Shown here piece by piece: positions 55,301-64,000 of a DNA stretch of 64,000 bases. Origin of the DNA: Clytia hemisphaerica (lineage: Eukaryota; Cnidaria; Hydrozoa; Leptothecata; Clytiidae); contig CACVBU010000614.1 in the NCBI GenBank assembly GCA_902728285.1, forward strand, positions 1,129,098-1,193,097. Reading direction: 5' to 3'. A program made the translations under genes and the position numbers. The notes beneath the pieces are model-generated. The model ran no database searches. It worked only from the letters and a program-made list of their open reading frames with translations, and was not told the origin of the DNA. Position 1 is the stretch's first letter; every line of letters begins with the position of its first letter.

Positions 55301-58300
55301 CTCAATTTTATAGTTTGATTATAGATTGCATCCATTTAAACTTTTAAAAAATGGCATTAAAATGTTAATATTTTCAAAACGTCATCAAACGGGTTCAACG
55401 ACAAATTTTCCAAATAAATACATAGATTTGCCGATTGATTCAAATGGTTGCATCTCTTAAAATGTTATCTCCAGCATGGTTTACGTTTGTAGTCCGTAGT
55501 TACGTTAAAGCTTGACAATGTTTCGCCCAATCTGTTTCCAATCTTTTTATAGCCATCCTGTAAAATAGAACAAAAATTCATTATTTTTAGCTTGACAACA
55601 ATGTTACAGTATGACATTAATTTTCATTTGATAACAATGTAACAGATTTATCAGGGACACACCAATAAATTTATTGCTCTTAAATTAATTATGGCTGGAA
55701 TGCAGACGTCCTGCCAATTCAGTAAATATTTGAATAAAATTTGTGTGGGATGGAATGATGCTAAGGGGTATTTCAGAACTATATAGAATTTCTAAACTTT
55801 AGAATCCCAGCAAAGTACGATGCTGGCAGCATTTTTGACATGATTTATTCTCTCCCAGCTTTGTATTTCCACAAAGCGCAATAAGAAACTAGTCAAACCT
55901 TTGAAGTACCAAACCAACACGTCAATTCTGCAAAATTAGCATCATGTTTAATAACCCCTACTGTACACTATACCCAGTACAGTCAGACAGTTCAGAGATT
56001 AAAGAGATGAACAAACAGGTTAAAAATTACTTACTTTTTTATCAACTCAGCCAACTTGCCAGCTTGCCAGTGCAAAATGCATATATATAATCCAGATCAG
56101 AAAGTCAGTGGATGCCACTCAAAATATCCAAGATCTCTTAGTCTTTCTTTACCAATCAATTTTCTGTATTCCTTCTTTATATCCAGTTTCTGGTTTAGAT
56201 TTGAACATGATTGAATCAATTTTGAAATTAAATTTCTCAAGAAGTTCGAAACTTTGGTTTCTGCACCAGCGGAGGTGAATGAGGCAAAAACAGCTTGACA
56301 ACAACGTCATTTCAGCATGATTTTCAAATCAAATTTAGTGGAACTTCTAGGCCATGAATGGGTGTGAATCCCATTTGATTCTTTCAAGAAACCCTTGATC
56401 TATCACCAGTTGACCATTCATTCCCATTCATTCAAAATAAGCCAAGATTCAGGTCCATCTCTGACCACAACAAATTCAAAATAAAAGCCTGTCGGATTTT
56501 AAAAGGTGCAAGTGTCGGATGACTTGTCTCGATGAATGTAAAGTTTGAGATTGATTCCTTTTTGGATGTTGGTACATGAATCATATTCAAATTCACCAAT
56601 CAAAACCCCATAGTTCAGCCTCGTATTCTTTTGCAATTGTTCTTAAAAAAACGTGTAAGACAAGGCACGGATGTCACCTTAAGTAGACTGTAAATCACTC
56701 CCTTGACACATTTGTTAGCATTTGAAAGAATTTTGTCTCAGATGAGAGGTCACTCTTAACAAAAATTACTGTAGGGCTAAGATCATTTCTTTTGAGCGCA
56801 AATTCAACTCTATGTGTTCGTTTTGCTGCGGTGGCAACTTAATGAAAGTTATGGCTAGTTTAAGGGACAGAGCCTACAACATTTTTAACACGGAATCGAA
56901 TTTTTTCAATAGCTAATATCACATTAAAGGTTTTACCTTTTCATAAGTTTTCCCGTTTCATACCAGAAACATATTTCATATCAGGGCAGTGTCTGCCTTT
57001 TGTTATATTATGCTGATATAAGCGAAAAACTAATTTTCTTTTCCTCTTTCTGACCAATCTTTCTCCACATCCGTGTCAATCCAACGTGAAAAAGCTTGTG
57101 AATTAAAATTGATGGGTAAGCAAACGATATCACTTTTATTTACAAACAAAACCTTTAATACCTTTATTCCTTTATCTCGTAGGTTTTTGTGGATCAGCCA
57201 TTTTGTTTGGTATTCTACTGGGCTTATTGGGTATATTTTTATGGCAGAATTATACACCAGGCTCTGCTTACAAAAAATGGAAATGTAGATTGGGCCACAA
57301 AGAACCATTTCAAACAGCTATAATGAATTTCATTCCAAACAATTTGGATCAGGTAAGAATACCAAATACAGTATGCCCAAGAAAGGACTTCCGTGTATAC
57401 CGTACTTATGGCTACTTTTTAGAATAAGTTCGCTTAACAATCAAATCATGGGCCCCGGCGAGCCATTTTAAGTGAGGGGGACCAACATTTTGGAAAGAAA
57501 ATGTCGCCCACCATGGTTGGGCGATCACCTTTAAATGATATCTAATTGGGAAGAATAATAGTTTTTGTGGTTTGATTTGGTCTCAAACCAGCTTAAAATA
57601 GTAACTCTTAAAAACGTATGACATGGTCTACGAAAAAGCTACCCCCGTTGACGGGGCCCATGCAAATGGGCTATTCCAGAAAAAATTTATACCCCTTCTG
57701 TTGAGGAGATATTTTTTTTAAAGGTGATTCCCCTGTATTATTTTCCTCACATTTCTTCGAACCACACTGAATTTTCAATCCGATTTTACCGACCACCCTG
57801 GATTTTACAATTCAAAAAACCAGACCATCCCAGCTGGCACACAACGTTGTTTCGACGTTTTTCTAACGCTCACAACGTCCATATAACGATAGAAAAACGT
57901 TGAAACAATGTTGTGTGCCAGCTAGGATGGATTCTTCATTTTCCAGGCCACCCTGGATGTCACACCTCCTCAACATAGGGGGTACAGACTATTTCTGGAA
58001 TAGCCCAATGAAAATAATTCCAGTGGAAATCCAAATTACCAAATATTTTGAGAGCTGGACGTTCATAAAAACAAATTGATATTAACTTATTTCACTTAAG
58101 TACGACCCCCTTAATTTTACTGCTTTGAAAGGTTGGAAACTATGAAATTGTTCTATTAATTTCATTTTCACCGTTTTTTTTTTGTAAGATTATGCTCCTT
58201 TCATTTTAATTTACTTTTTATCTTTCCTCTATATTTACTAAATGAAATTACTTTTTATTCATATTACAGTTGGTGGAGACATACGGTATTGAATTCACTT

Positions 58301-59403
58301 TAGAAGGTTTAAGGAAAAAGATTGGTCACTCAGAGTATAAAGCTATTCCCGAAGTTGTTGATGGCATTTACGTTGGGAGTAAGCAGATTTGTTCTTAAAA
58401 TGTTCTTATTTACACCATTTTGTGACTATTTTTACCCATTTTCCTTAGAAATGGCTTAGGGACTCGGTGGGTATTGAACTAAGGCCATTATACCACTACG
58501 CCAGATTTCATAACTGGTTTAAAAGTGCAAAGATTTTACTCTTTTCTCAACTGTGACATAGACAAATTACAATCTTGAATGTCACTCCCTCCATAAGTTG
58601 ATAAATTAAATATTTTTTAAGCTTTTTGGCAAACTTAGAACTTATCTTAACCGTAGATTAGGCTGCAAATGTTCGTCTAACTAGCTTTAAGTCCTAGGAT
58701 ATCTCGCAATCCCGGACAGTTCAGTGGTATAGTGAAGGTTAGCCTGGAGATCCATGCTATGATTTCTTCTTTTATATACTGATGGTGAAATGAATGGTAT
58801 GATCTGGGCTAAGATTTTGAGCTTCCCAGAAAACAAAGCTAATCAAATTTTGTTATTCTTTCACTGGTCACACTTTGTTAGAGAAAACGCAAGTTCCGAA
58901 ATTTGGTTTAATTTAATTTTAGTAAGAAGCGAGGACAGTGCTAATTTCGAATTTCTCACTGTAAATTTTTCAAGGCAGAAATCTACTTCACAGCTCGTAC
59001 CCGTCCTGTATATATCAGAGTATAAAAAAACAGGACGGGTTTCCTGTCTAAGTGATGGTCCCATTGCGCATTAAAGCTGATGAGTGTCATATTAATTCAT
59101 TAATTTGTGGTAATTCAATGATTTTCTTTAACTCTTTTTTGTTCAGAAAATCCACATTATATGCTCGGCTTCTACCGTTGCGCCTATGGTAATGCAATGA
59201 TGTACGAAACAGAATCCGGTAAAAAGATCTACAGGGGACCGGAAAGTTTCGTTGTGGACGAGAAATGTCAGCACACATTTTATCATCACGACCGTAAAAA
59301 TATTTGGGTACGATATCTCAGTGTGAATGCTATTACAGATCCCACAACACTGGTTTGCAATCCAGCGCTGAAAAGTAACACCACTACGAGCAGGGATGAA
59401 TAG
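43372..59403 (+). CDS. Gene D: predicted type II membrane protein, tandem family
   Basis: Exons: 43372-43555, 44117-44226, 44874-45077, 46140-46329, 48056-48124, 49625-49672, 50387-50593, 51706-51876, 52423-52631, 53520-53658, 57183-57352, 58270-58378 and 59147-59403 (TAG). They join to 688 aa. Residues 1-61 are Q/G/F-rich with a polyQ run. PPDF lies in exon 2. The beta-rich domain spans about 99-229 (KIDVIVHN, IRLEFSLNDAIDHKVFDL, DSFYLIGTD). Two linker exons carry a basic RQIKRTK. A second polyQ run is near 274-279, followed by DIGYHFEL and EVVGL (270-394), GIVPVQVIGSV and LYAAPNNPG (395-464), VEAGVSLMQAASQHLV, and basic RWRK. The membrane helix is at 511-531, then PGSAYKKWKC and an ectodomain with RCAYG, DEKC and VC. 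Exons 2 and 10 keep the length of gene B (110 and 139 nt), and the VEAGVSL helix is almost the same, so B and D are the closest pair. Function is unknown. Confidence 0.88.
43877..43995 (+). repeat. CTCCACATCCGTGTCAAT intron repeat, short copy (gene D intron 1)
   Basis: It has TTTCTGACCAATCTTGCTCC, a small internal duplication (GACTTGCTCCACATCCG), AAAAGCTTGTAAATTAAAA and GAGTAAGCAAACGATAAAAA. It is homologous to 10675-10800 and 57040-57165. Confidence 0.65.
45222..45684. repeat. Dispersed ~330-bp repeat carrying an expanded minisatellite
   Basis: This is a direct copy of the dispersed repeat (ends CATGGTCGTAATATTTGAG and AATATATTTTCACCATG). Its TTTTAACTCTGAG motif has grown to a long array (45321-45522). 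It lies in gene D intron 3. Confidence 0.75.
45321..45522 (+). repeat. 13-bp minisatellite, TTTTAACTCTGAG x ~15.5
   Basis: About 202 bp of essentially perfect 13-bp repeats, with no visible unit variation until the last (TTTTAACGCTAGG). In the other copies of the host repeat the motif occurs once or twice. Confidence 0.95.
46353..46559. mobile_element. 207-bp near-perfect hairpin MITE (gene D intron 4)
   Basis: The arms of about 80 bp are almost identical inverted copies: TTTTCATAAATTACGTCACG on the left pairs with CGTGACGTAATTTATGAAAA on the right, and CTCGTTTTGAAATTATTGCC with its complement. It starts 23 bp after the splice donor at 46330. Confidence 0.85.
46891..47778. mobile_element. 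MITE, CACCCCCTTCTCACAG subfamily, split by a nested element
   Basis: The ends CACCCCCTTCTCACAGACCC and GGGTCTGAGAGAAGGGGG bracket a subfamily copy interrupted by 47128-47700. Removing the insert restores the normal order: ATCAATCCCCATC joined to GAGTTTTACTCCGC. Confidence 0.8.
47128..47700. mobile_element. Nested 573-bp element with G/C-run termini and 8-bp target duplication
   Basis: The left end is a G run then GTCAGTAGTAAAATCTCAGA. The right end is TCTGAGATTTTACTACAGAC then a C run. Direct repeats TCCCCATC lie at 47119-47126 and 47703-47710, and the host MITE normally has that sequence once. The interior repeats GGGTAGTAAAA. The 8-bp duplication suggests hAT-type mobilisation. Confidence 0.8.
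47863..48024. mobile_element. ATTCATGACGTAATG hairpin MITE, copy in gene D
   Basis: The arms CATGACATTCATGACGTAAA and ATACGTCATGAATATCATG pair, as do TCTTCTACGGAAACGC and GTGTCTCTGTAGAAAAC. It ends 31 bp before the linker exon at 48056. Confidence 0.75.
49270..49342 (+). mobile_element. tRNA-like sequence inside an AAGAACAT repeat (SINE or pseudo-tRNA)
   Basis: It has a D-arm AGCGCAGTTGGGAGAGC, an anticodon arm with four of five pairs and loop CCGGCAA (anticodon would be GGC), and a perfect T-arm GTGGG-TTCAATC-CCCAC. The 7-bp acceptor stem does not pair, so it is not called as a functional tRNA. Inverted AAGAACAT repeat pieces flank it on both sides (49026-49255 and 49480-49535). Confidence 0.65.
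51318..51600. mobile_element. MITE, CACCCCTGT family (gene D intron 7)
   Basis: The ends CACCCCTGTGTCACAGACCC and GAATTGAGACAGGGGTGT are clear. The open frame that begins at 51537 starts in this element and runs into the exon at 51706; the MITE part is not coding. Confidence 0.8.
52671..52880 (+). mobile_element. tRNA-derived SINE, copy 3
   Basis: The best-preserved head: A box TAGCTCAGTCGGTAGAGC, CTTACAA loop, B box GGTTCGATCCC. It then has ACTCAGCGAATG, TTACTGGGAGTTGAGAG and the shared GATAGACTCCCTC. It starts 40 bp after the donor of the exon at 52423-52631. Confidence 0.85.
53739..54005. mobile_element. MITE, CACCCCCTTCTCACAG subfamily (gene D intron 10)
   Basis: The ends ACACCCCCTTCTCACAGACT and AGGTCTGTGAGAAGGGTGT enclose about 267 bp with CCCCACTGAAAATAATG and CCCCATCGAGTTTCAGTCCG. 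Confidence 0.8.
54864..55262 (+). repeat. 399-bp direct repeat, left copy (gene D intron 10)
   Basis: It begins TTCAGCCTCGTATTCTTTTG and ends TGTTATATTATG. It is nearly identical to 56614-57012 (I noted one difference: GGCTAGGATC against GGCTAAGATC). The two copies start 1,750 bp apart. Confidence 0.95.
55263..56613. other. 1.35-kb insert between the 399-bp direct repeats
   Basis: AT-rich, with no long open frame and no match to other repeats in the window that I can see. It contains several AGCTTGACAACAA strings and TTTCCAAATAAATACATAG. It separates sequences that are contiguous in the related repeat at 10590-10800. Confidence 0.6.
56614..57012 (+). repeat. 399-bp direct repeat, right copy (gene D intron 10)
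   Basis: This copy continues directly into CTGATATAAGCG and the CTCCACATCCGTGTCAATC block (to about 57165), the arrangement also seen at 10640-10800. It is therefore in the ancestral context on its right side. Confidence 0.95.
57183..57352 (+). CDS. Gene D exon with transmembrane helix
   Basis: It encodes GSAILFGILLGLLGIFLW followed by QNYTPGSAYKKWKCRLGH. The helix is glycine- and leucine-rich (GxxxG-like spacing), which could favour helix packing. The preceding exon ends in basic RWRK. Confidence 0.9.
57829..57926. mobile_element. AACGTT hairpin MITE, copy in gene D intron 11
   Basis: The ends are CCCAGCTGGCACACAACG and TGTTGTGTGCCAGCTAGG. It is inserted in a larger imperfect inverted sequence (GACCACCCTGGATTTTAC ... 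CCAGGCCACCCTGGATGTC). Confidence 0.8.
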
Positions 59404-59405
59404 AG

Positions 59406-59497
59406 AATAAATAGAGACAAAACCTCATCCTTGTTATATCAATTTTTTGGTGACAGCGACTCACTATAAACAGGGATGCCTATAAGAAATAAATAAA
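59406..59497 (+). promoter_or_regulatory. Candidate poly(A) signals of gene D
   Basis: AATAAA occurs at 59406-59411, only 3 bp after the stop, and again as an overlapping pair at 59488-59497. The second is the more likely signal and would give a 3' UTR of roughly 110 nt. Confidence 0.5.
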
Positions 59498-60475
59498 GAC
59501 AAACCTATTCGTTTCATTAAAAGGGACATAACAGTACTTGCGAAATTTGTAAACAAACTGTATGCAGCGGATACAAAATCAAAACAAATATCACATGTCA
59601 AAATAAAAAATCAAACCAAATATGGCTAATTTTGATTGTTCAATTGTTTTACAAGTTTGTTTTGGACACGTGATTTTAATTGTTCTCTTTAATGACACTT
59701 GGTTCTCGCAATGTTTACATTTTACTACTTTTATGTCTCTTTAAGATGCACTTTTTTGGTGACATTGATGTCATTCTAAGCAGGAATGGGTATGAAAAGT
59801 AAATAGAGACTGAAAACACCAAACGTCCTTGTAATGATGAAATGAACTTTGTGTTTCGAATTCGGAAGGGACTATTTTTATTAGAGAAAAAAGAAATTTC
59901 GGGATAATTTTTAAAATCATTCTTCGTATTAATTCTCATTAGTATTTCAATATTGTGATTTTTAAATGGTTTATGGTAAATATTTTAAACCATACCACAT
60001 TTAGATAGCAGAGAGTTAAAATTTGCGGATAAGTGGTCAAGCCAATTCAATTCGTTGATTTTTAATGCGAATTCATAATGTCAAACAATGTTTTTTATTT
60101 TAATGATTTTTCATTTGAAAGATTTCGAGACTTCACTGCACTTGTTCTGTTCCATAGTTTTCTAATCTATATCGCTCTTGATTGTTCATAGGTATTTTTT
60201 CATAGTATTTAATAAATTTTTATTTTTTATGAGCTGGCCTCAGAACTTTTATCAATGTCAATTATCTCATTTGCTGATACTAATACTTTTATCTGTGTTA
60301 TTTTGATTTTAGATTTTAATGGTATAGTTTTCTAACCTTTTTCTTCCAATACAATGTTAGATTTGGTCAATTTTTGAAAATTATTATTTCTCAACTAACT
60401 GAATATAGATAAAATAAAATAAACATTTGTCCGCCAATGAACTTCAATCTAAAATTTGATTGCAGACTACGTTAA

Positions 60476-60738
60476 GGGAGCTAATTTTAGCGGGAACTAA
60501 TTCTTTCACGGTTGGAAAAAAATTCGAACGAATCTTATTTCGCGATATTGCCCTATTTGGACATATTTCTTTCGTTTTCATAGGGGTTTTACAATTTTTT
60601 TGGTGAAAAATGGCCCACTTTGTAATTCGTAGGTTCTTTTCGTGGGAAAAATTGTTCCCGCAAAAATTTACCGTGAATATTTTCTCGGATGAAAATTTGG
60701 CCTCTGGTACCCTGGCTGGGTAGCGAAAATTAGTTCCC
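60476..60738. mobile_element. TTAA-flanked MITE (piggyBac type)
   Basis: The 263-bp element has ends GGGAGCTAATTTTAGCGGG and TAGCGAAAATTAGTTCCC, flanked by TTAA at 60472-60475 and 60739-60742. TTAA duplication is diagnostic of piggyBac-class transposition. No coding potential is visible. Confidence 0.8.
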
Positions 60739-60893
60739 TTAATTTGCAGTGGGGAAACAAATTTGCCATAACTTTTGATTTAGTTTTAGACTATGTTTTT
60801 TGATTGTAAAAATATATTTTTTATATTTTTTGAAATAAAATTATTTCATGGAGATGACGTTCCAAGATTTGTTGATGTGAAACTGTTGATGCT

Positions 60894-61120
60894 ACAATCA
60901 AGATCGTAAAACCATTTGCAAGCGTTTTAACTTAGGTTGGATGGGTGGTAGAGTTAACTCTGAGTTTTAAAACTGAGGACGTTTAAGATCTTAAGATAAG
61001 TCTATAAACTGCTCTCAAATTGAAATATTCAATTACATTTAACAGATAGCCCAAAACCGACTTTCTCGCCCGAACTTCAAATTTTGAAAAACCCAGATTG
61101 TGGGATTTCCGCTATATTTT
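60894..61120. repeat. Dispersed ~330-bp repeat, truncated copy
   Basis: It has ACAATCAAGATCGTAAAACC, GGTAGAGTTAACTCTGAG, a shortened middle, and TTTCTCGCCCGAACTTCAAA. It lacks the BamHI-like GGATCCAAAAG block. Confidence 0.6.
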
Positions 61121-61181
61121 GAAAAAATATCCGGTAATCTGAATATCTTATACGATTTCGGACGAAAGTACCGGCATGCAC

Positions 61182-61189
61182 TATAAAAG
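61182..61189 (+). promoter_or_regulatory. Isolated TATA-box-like sequence
   Basis: TATAAAAG occurs in a GC-richer context (CACTATAAAAGGGAGG). It could mark the promoter of a gene or element further right, but I see no first exon. Confidence 0.2.
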
Positions 61190-63506
61190 GGAGGAACGGA
61201 GTAGACTTGACATCCCATTTGCAACGCAAGGTCGTGTACTTAAAATTTTATTAATCGATTACATTTCTTTTCATGAACATACGGCGATTGCCGACAATAT
61301 AGGGACCGAATAACCTATCAAGCGATAGGCTGCTGGCATCCACTAACGGATTCGTGCTCCTTATAGAGGATGCTTAATAAGCTATATTTCCTTTGTCCAG
61401 AGATTTGCCGCCTTTAGCCGATATACGGCTAAAGACATTTTTAGCTGGCGAGTGTCTACAAATATAACATTACGTAATGTTTAAACTTTCTGTGAGGCAC
61501 CAAATCATAGATTGGAAAATATATTTGGATTTTGAAAAAAAAGTAGGCGGAGGGAAGTTTGCTTGTTTTTCTTCCTCCTTTCTTGTTTAATGGGGAGATT
61601 TTGTAAAAGATGAGAAATTAGATTTATTGAATTTAAGTGCCCTGATGTATCTTCTGTGTGCACCAACAAAATTTTGCTTCATAAAACTACATTTTGATGC
61701 TTTAATTTGGACTTGCATGAGTGTATAGTTTTTTACCAAACTGGATTCGTTGATCACTTTAGCTCCAGATAATTGTGTTGTCAGTTCTATAGATATGTTG
61801 CAGATTATTATTATTTCAAGGTATTCTAGTTATGTATATACAGTACATTTTGGGGGTCATATTGAATATTTCTGACATTACTTCTTTATGATTCTACAAA
61901 AGGGAGTGTTGTTGTTCCTTCAACAAGGGCCTTTAAATGTTAAAACAAACAAAGAGCTTTTCTTCAGCTTTGGCATTTCACTTTTTAAGACTGTGTGGCC
62001 TTTGTATCTTTTCAGGTTTCTATCTTATCTTTTTCAATTCTTTGAAGAGATTGGAGTGTTTCTGGTTGTATTTTTTGAGCTTCGACCGAAGAGCTGATGG
62101 AAAAGTTTTGATAAATTTACAGACCAGATATCTTATAAAAGCAAAAGTCAAAAATAAATCTACAGACTGTACATAATGCGCGTATCAGATTGTTTTTTTA
62201 TCTTTTTTCTGTTTTGTTTTTCTGGTCTGGGATTCGAATTTCAAATGTAAACATTCCATTGAAAACGTTCGAAACGATCGTTTTTGCGCGCACATCAATG
62301 TCAATCAAATTACTCGCCAAGATTTCCTTTGCGAACCGGAAAGCCGTTGGTAGATCATTAAGCAGACCTATACTACCTGTGGTTTTGTAGAGGTCTGCGA
62401 TTCAGACTAATCAAGCGATGGAACGGAAACGGAACAGAAGAAGACCATAACAGATTTATTATTTTATTAACGAACCAAGGTTTTTTGTCCTACCAAAAGA
62501 TCAGTTAGATTGGCGAACCAGACTGACCCCTGTAGCCTCGAGGGAGGTAGGTTTTTAGTCCAGGGAAGGGGCTCATTAGATTGCGGAGTCCCTTAGGTTA
62601 TGTTTAATTAATTATGAAAAAAGCGAAACGGAAGAGATATCGAAGAATTCAAACGCAACGAGTCTTGAAATTGTTGAACAGATTGAATGATTCATAGACT
62701 TAACGAAAGACTTATTGATTGTAAAACGTACAGAATATCACCGAAGAATCAGTTAAATATATTTTTGTGATTTATCTTAGTATATCTATTATGACCCTCT
62801 AAATTTGTTATTTACGGTTTCTATATTATTCACACGTGTCTTTCATTTATATCTTACTTTTGAAAGAAAAAGATTAATAAATAATTAATAAAGTCATACC
62901 TTGAAAATTACCCATTTTTTAGCACTTTTGACTTTCAGCTTCTTACAATATCTTGGAAAATAGACAAGCTTCTTCAAGTATTTTTCTGCATTTGGTCAGT
63001 ACTTAATTTAGTCTTATTTGTGTGGATATTCGTTCGTAGCCTTAACTCAACTAATCAACTCTTCAGATGACTCCAAAGTTGAAAATTGACGAAAAAAACA
63101 ATATTTTTTAGAAAATTTGGTTGCTAGGCAACCTAGGCTGGTTGCTAGGAGCAAAATATCAAAACTTTCGAATATGTATTCAGACTCTACATTTCATATG
63201 CTTTCAGAAAATATATAGTTTTACAGGTGATGAATGCGTAAGCAAGAAATTTTAAGTATTGAGAAGAAATACACCGTTTCTTAATCTTTATGTAGTTTTA
63301 CAGGTGTAATATAAAACCATAAAAAAGTCATTCTTCATTGCATTCGCCTAGATGTCAAGGAACCTTACTGAAATACCAAAATGATGTGCAGATCCAAAGG
63401 GTTAAAAACTCGGAATTTTTTTTCGTTAACAAAAGTTACAGTCCTCCATAATGGTACCCTGAGTATCAGAGGTCAAGTTTTCAAAGAGAAAATATTAACC
63501 AATGAG

Positions 63507-63700
63507 CCCGGGGGGGGGGGCACTGGGTTTGCGGACTGACGGTATGTGCGGGTCAAAAATTGGCTTTTAAAATAGCACCCTTACAGAGCAGCAAAAATCA
63601 GTGAAAATCATACCCTCCCGGGATTCTAAACATATTGGAAAAGGTACCCTTAGGACCCGCACATACCCGTCGGTCCTTTTGCCCAGCTGCCCCCCCCGGG
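63507..63700. mobile_element. CCCGGGGGG-ended MITE with 8-bp target duplication
   Basis: The 194-bp element runs from CCCGGGGGGGGGG to CCCCCCCGGG and is flanked by perfect CCAATGAG copies (63499-63506 and 63701-63708). Both inner ends match the element at 6077-6403, but most of the interior is missing. The hAT-type duplication agrees with the element at 32126-32434. Confidence 0.85.
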
Positions 63701-64000
63701 CCAATGAGTGTGTTCCATCTTGCTTCATAATAAAATTGTTTCTTTAAACTTATGCTGTTCATTTTTGAAAATGAAAAATAGGGACGGTTCACTCTTCATC
63801 CTTGAAAGATAATCTGGAGATATTTTTTATGAAGAGAAGGAGTATAAAACGTTTGTGGTTTAAAAAAGCCTGGTATCTCGGGGTCTTTTGTCTTCATCAT
63901 AAAGTATGAAAATGTTATCAAAAGGACTGAAAAATTGCCCTCGCTGATCTGACCCGTACGTCAGTTAGGTACAATTGCAAGGAAAATCTAGTTGAGTTAG

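Larger units (their letters stand above)
59404..64000. other. Region downstream of gene D
   Basis: It contains the gene D 3' end, a TTAA-flanked MITE, a dispersed-repeat copy (60894-61120) and a CCCGGGG element (63507-63700). The open frames near 61888-62390 show no recognisable domain or splice pattern. No fifth family member was detected, so the cluster ends here at the resolution of reading by eye. Confidence 0.6.

Noticed and set aside
54864..57012. LTR retrotransposon
   Set aside because: No gag/pol reading frame, no primer site recognised, and the right repeat is continuous with another repeat family. Kept only as a direct-repeat structure.

Overview
The window is AT-rich animal-type genomic DNA: small coding exons joined by clean GT-AG introns, poly(A) signals, tRNA-derived SINEs and many short inverted-repeat (MITE-like) elements. 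No bacterial gene structure is present. The repeats (AACGTT hairpins ending in CCAGCTGG, CCCGGGGGG-ended elements, GCCAAAAT hairpins) look like a marine, probably non-bilaterian animal (sponge or cnidarian). That assignment is a low-confidence inference.

The only protein-coding content I can support is one tandem family of four genes, all on the + strand, head to tail: gene A (7695-16247, 3' half only), gene B (19768-28530, 12 exons, 696 aa), gene C (30196-41489, 13 exons, 988 aa) and gene D (43372-59403, 13 exons, 688 aa). I rebuilt them by matching homologous exons between copies. Intron phases agree across B, C and D, and several exons keep identical length between copies (206, 139, 173 and 110 nt).

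The predicted proteins share one layout. First comes a low-complexity Q/N-rich N-terminus without a signal peptide, then a short PPDF segment and a beta-rich domain of about 130-150 residues. Next are short phase-1/phase-1 linker exons, one carrying a basic SV40-like nuclear localisation motif in gene C. A beta-strand-rich module follows whose patterns (HFEL...GEVVGL...GVVT; GIVPVKV.GSV...LYA.P..PG.A) recall bacterial and phage tail-fibre-type domains. The chain ends with a basic stretch, a single transmembrane helix, a PG[ST].YR.WKC..G motif and a small C-terminal ectodomain with four invariant cysteines in all. This resembles the layout of membrane-tethered, self-processing transcription factors of the MYRF type, but I see no clear homology to MYRF itself. 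I infer a family of type II membrane proteins whose N-terminal part may be released to the nucleus.

Introns and spacers: 1-7694 is repeats only (MITEs, a 720-bp foldback, a CCCGGGG element fragment). 16248-19767 and 28531-30108 are 3' UTR or spacer with few repeats. 41490-43293 holds a GCCAAAAT hairpin and a pogo-like hairpin. 59404-64000 holds a TTAA-flanked MITE, a dispersed-repeat copy and an 8-bp-TSD MITE. Introns are crowded with MITEs that often sit within 10-40 bp of splice sites, and in two cases appear to supply the splice signal. Other structure of note: a 13-bp minisatellite grown out of a dispersed repeat, two nested insertions with readable target-site duplications, a 399-bp direct repeat around 1.35 kb of foreign sequence, and a 75-bp coding repeat in gene C exon 1.
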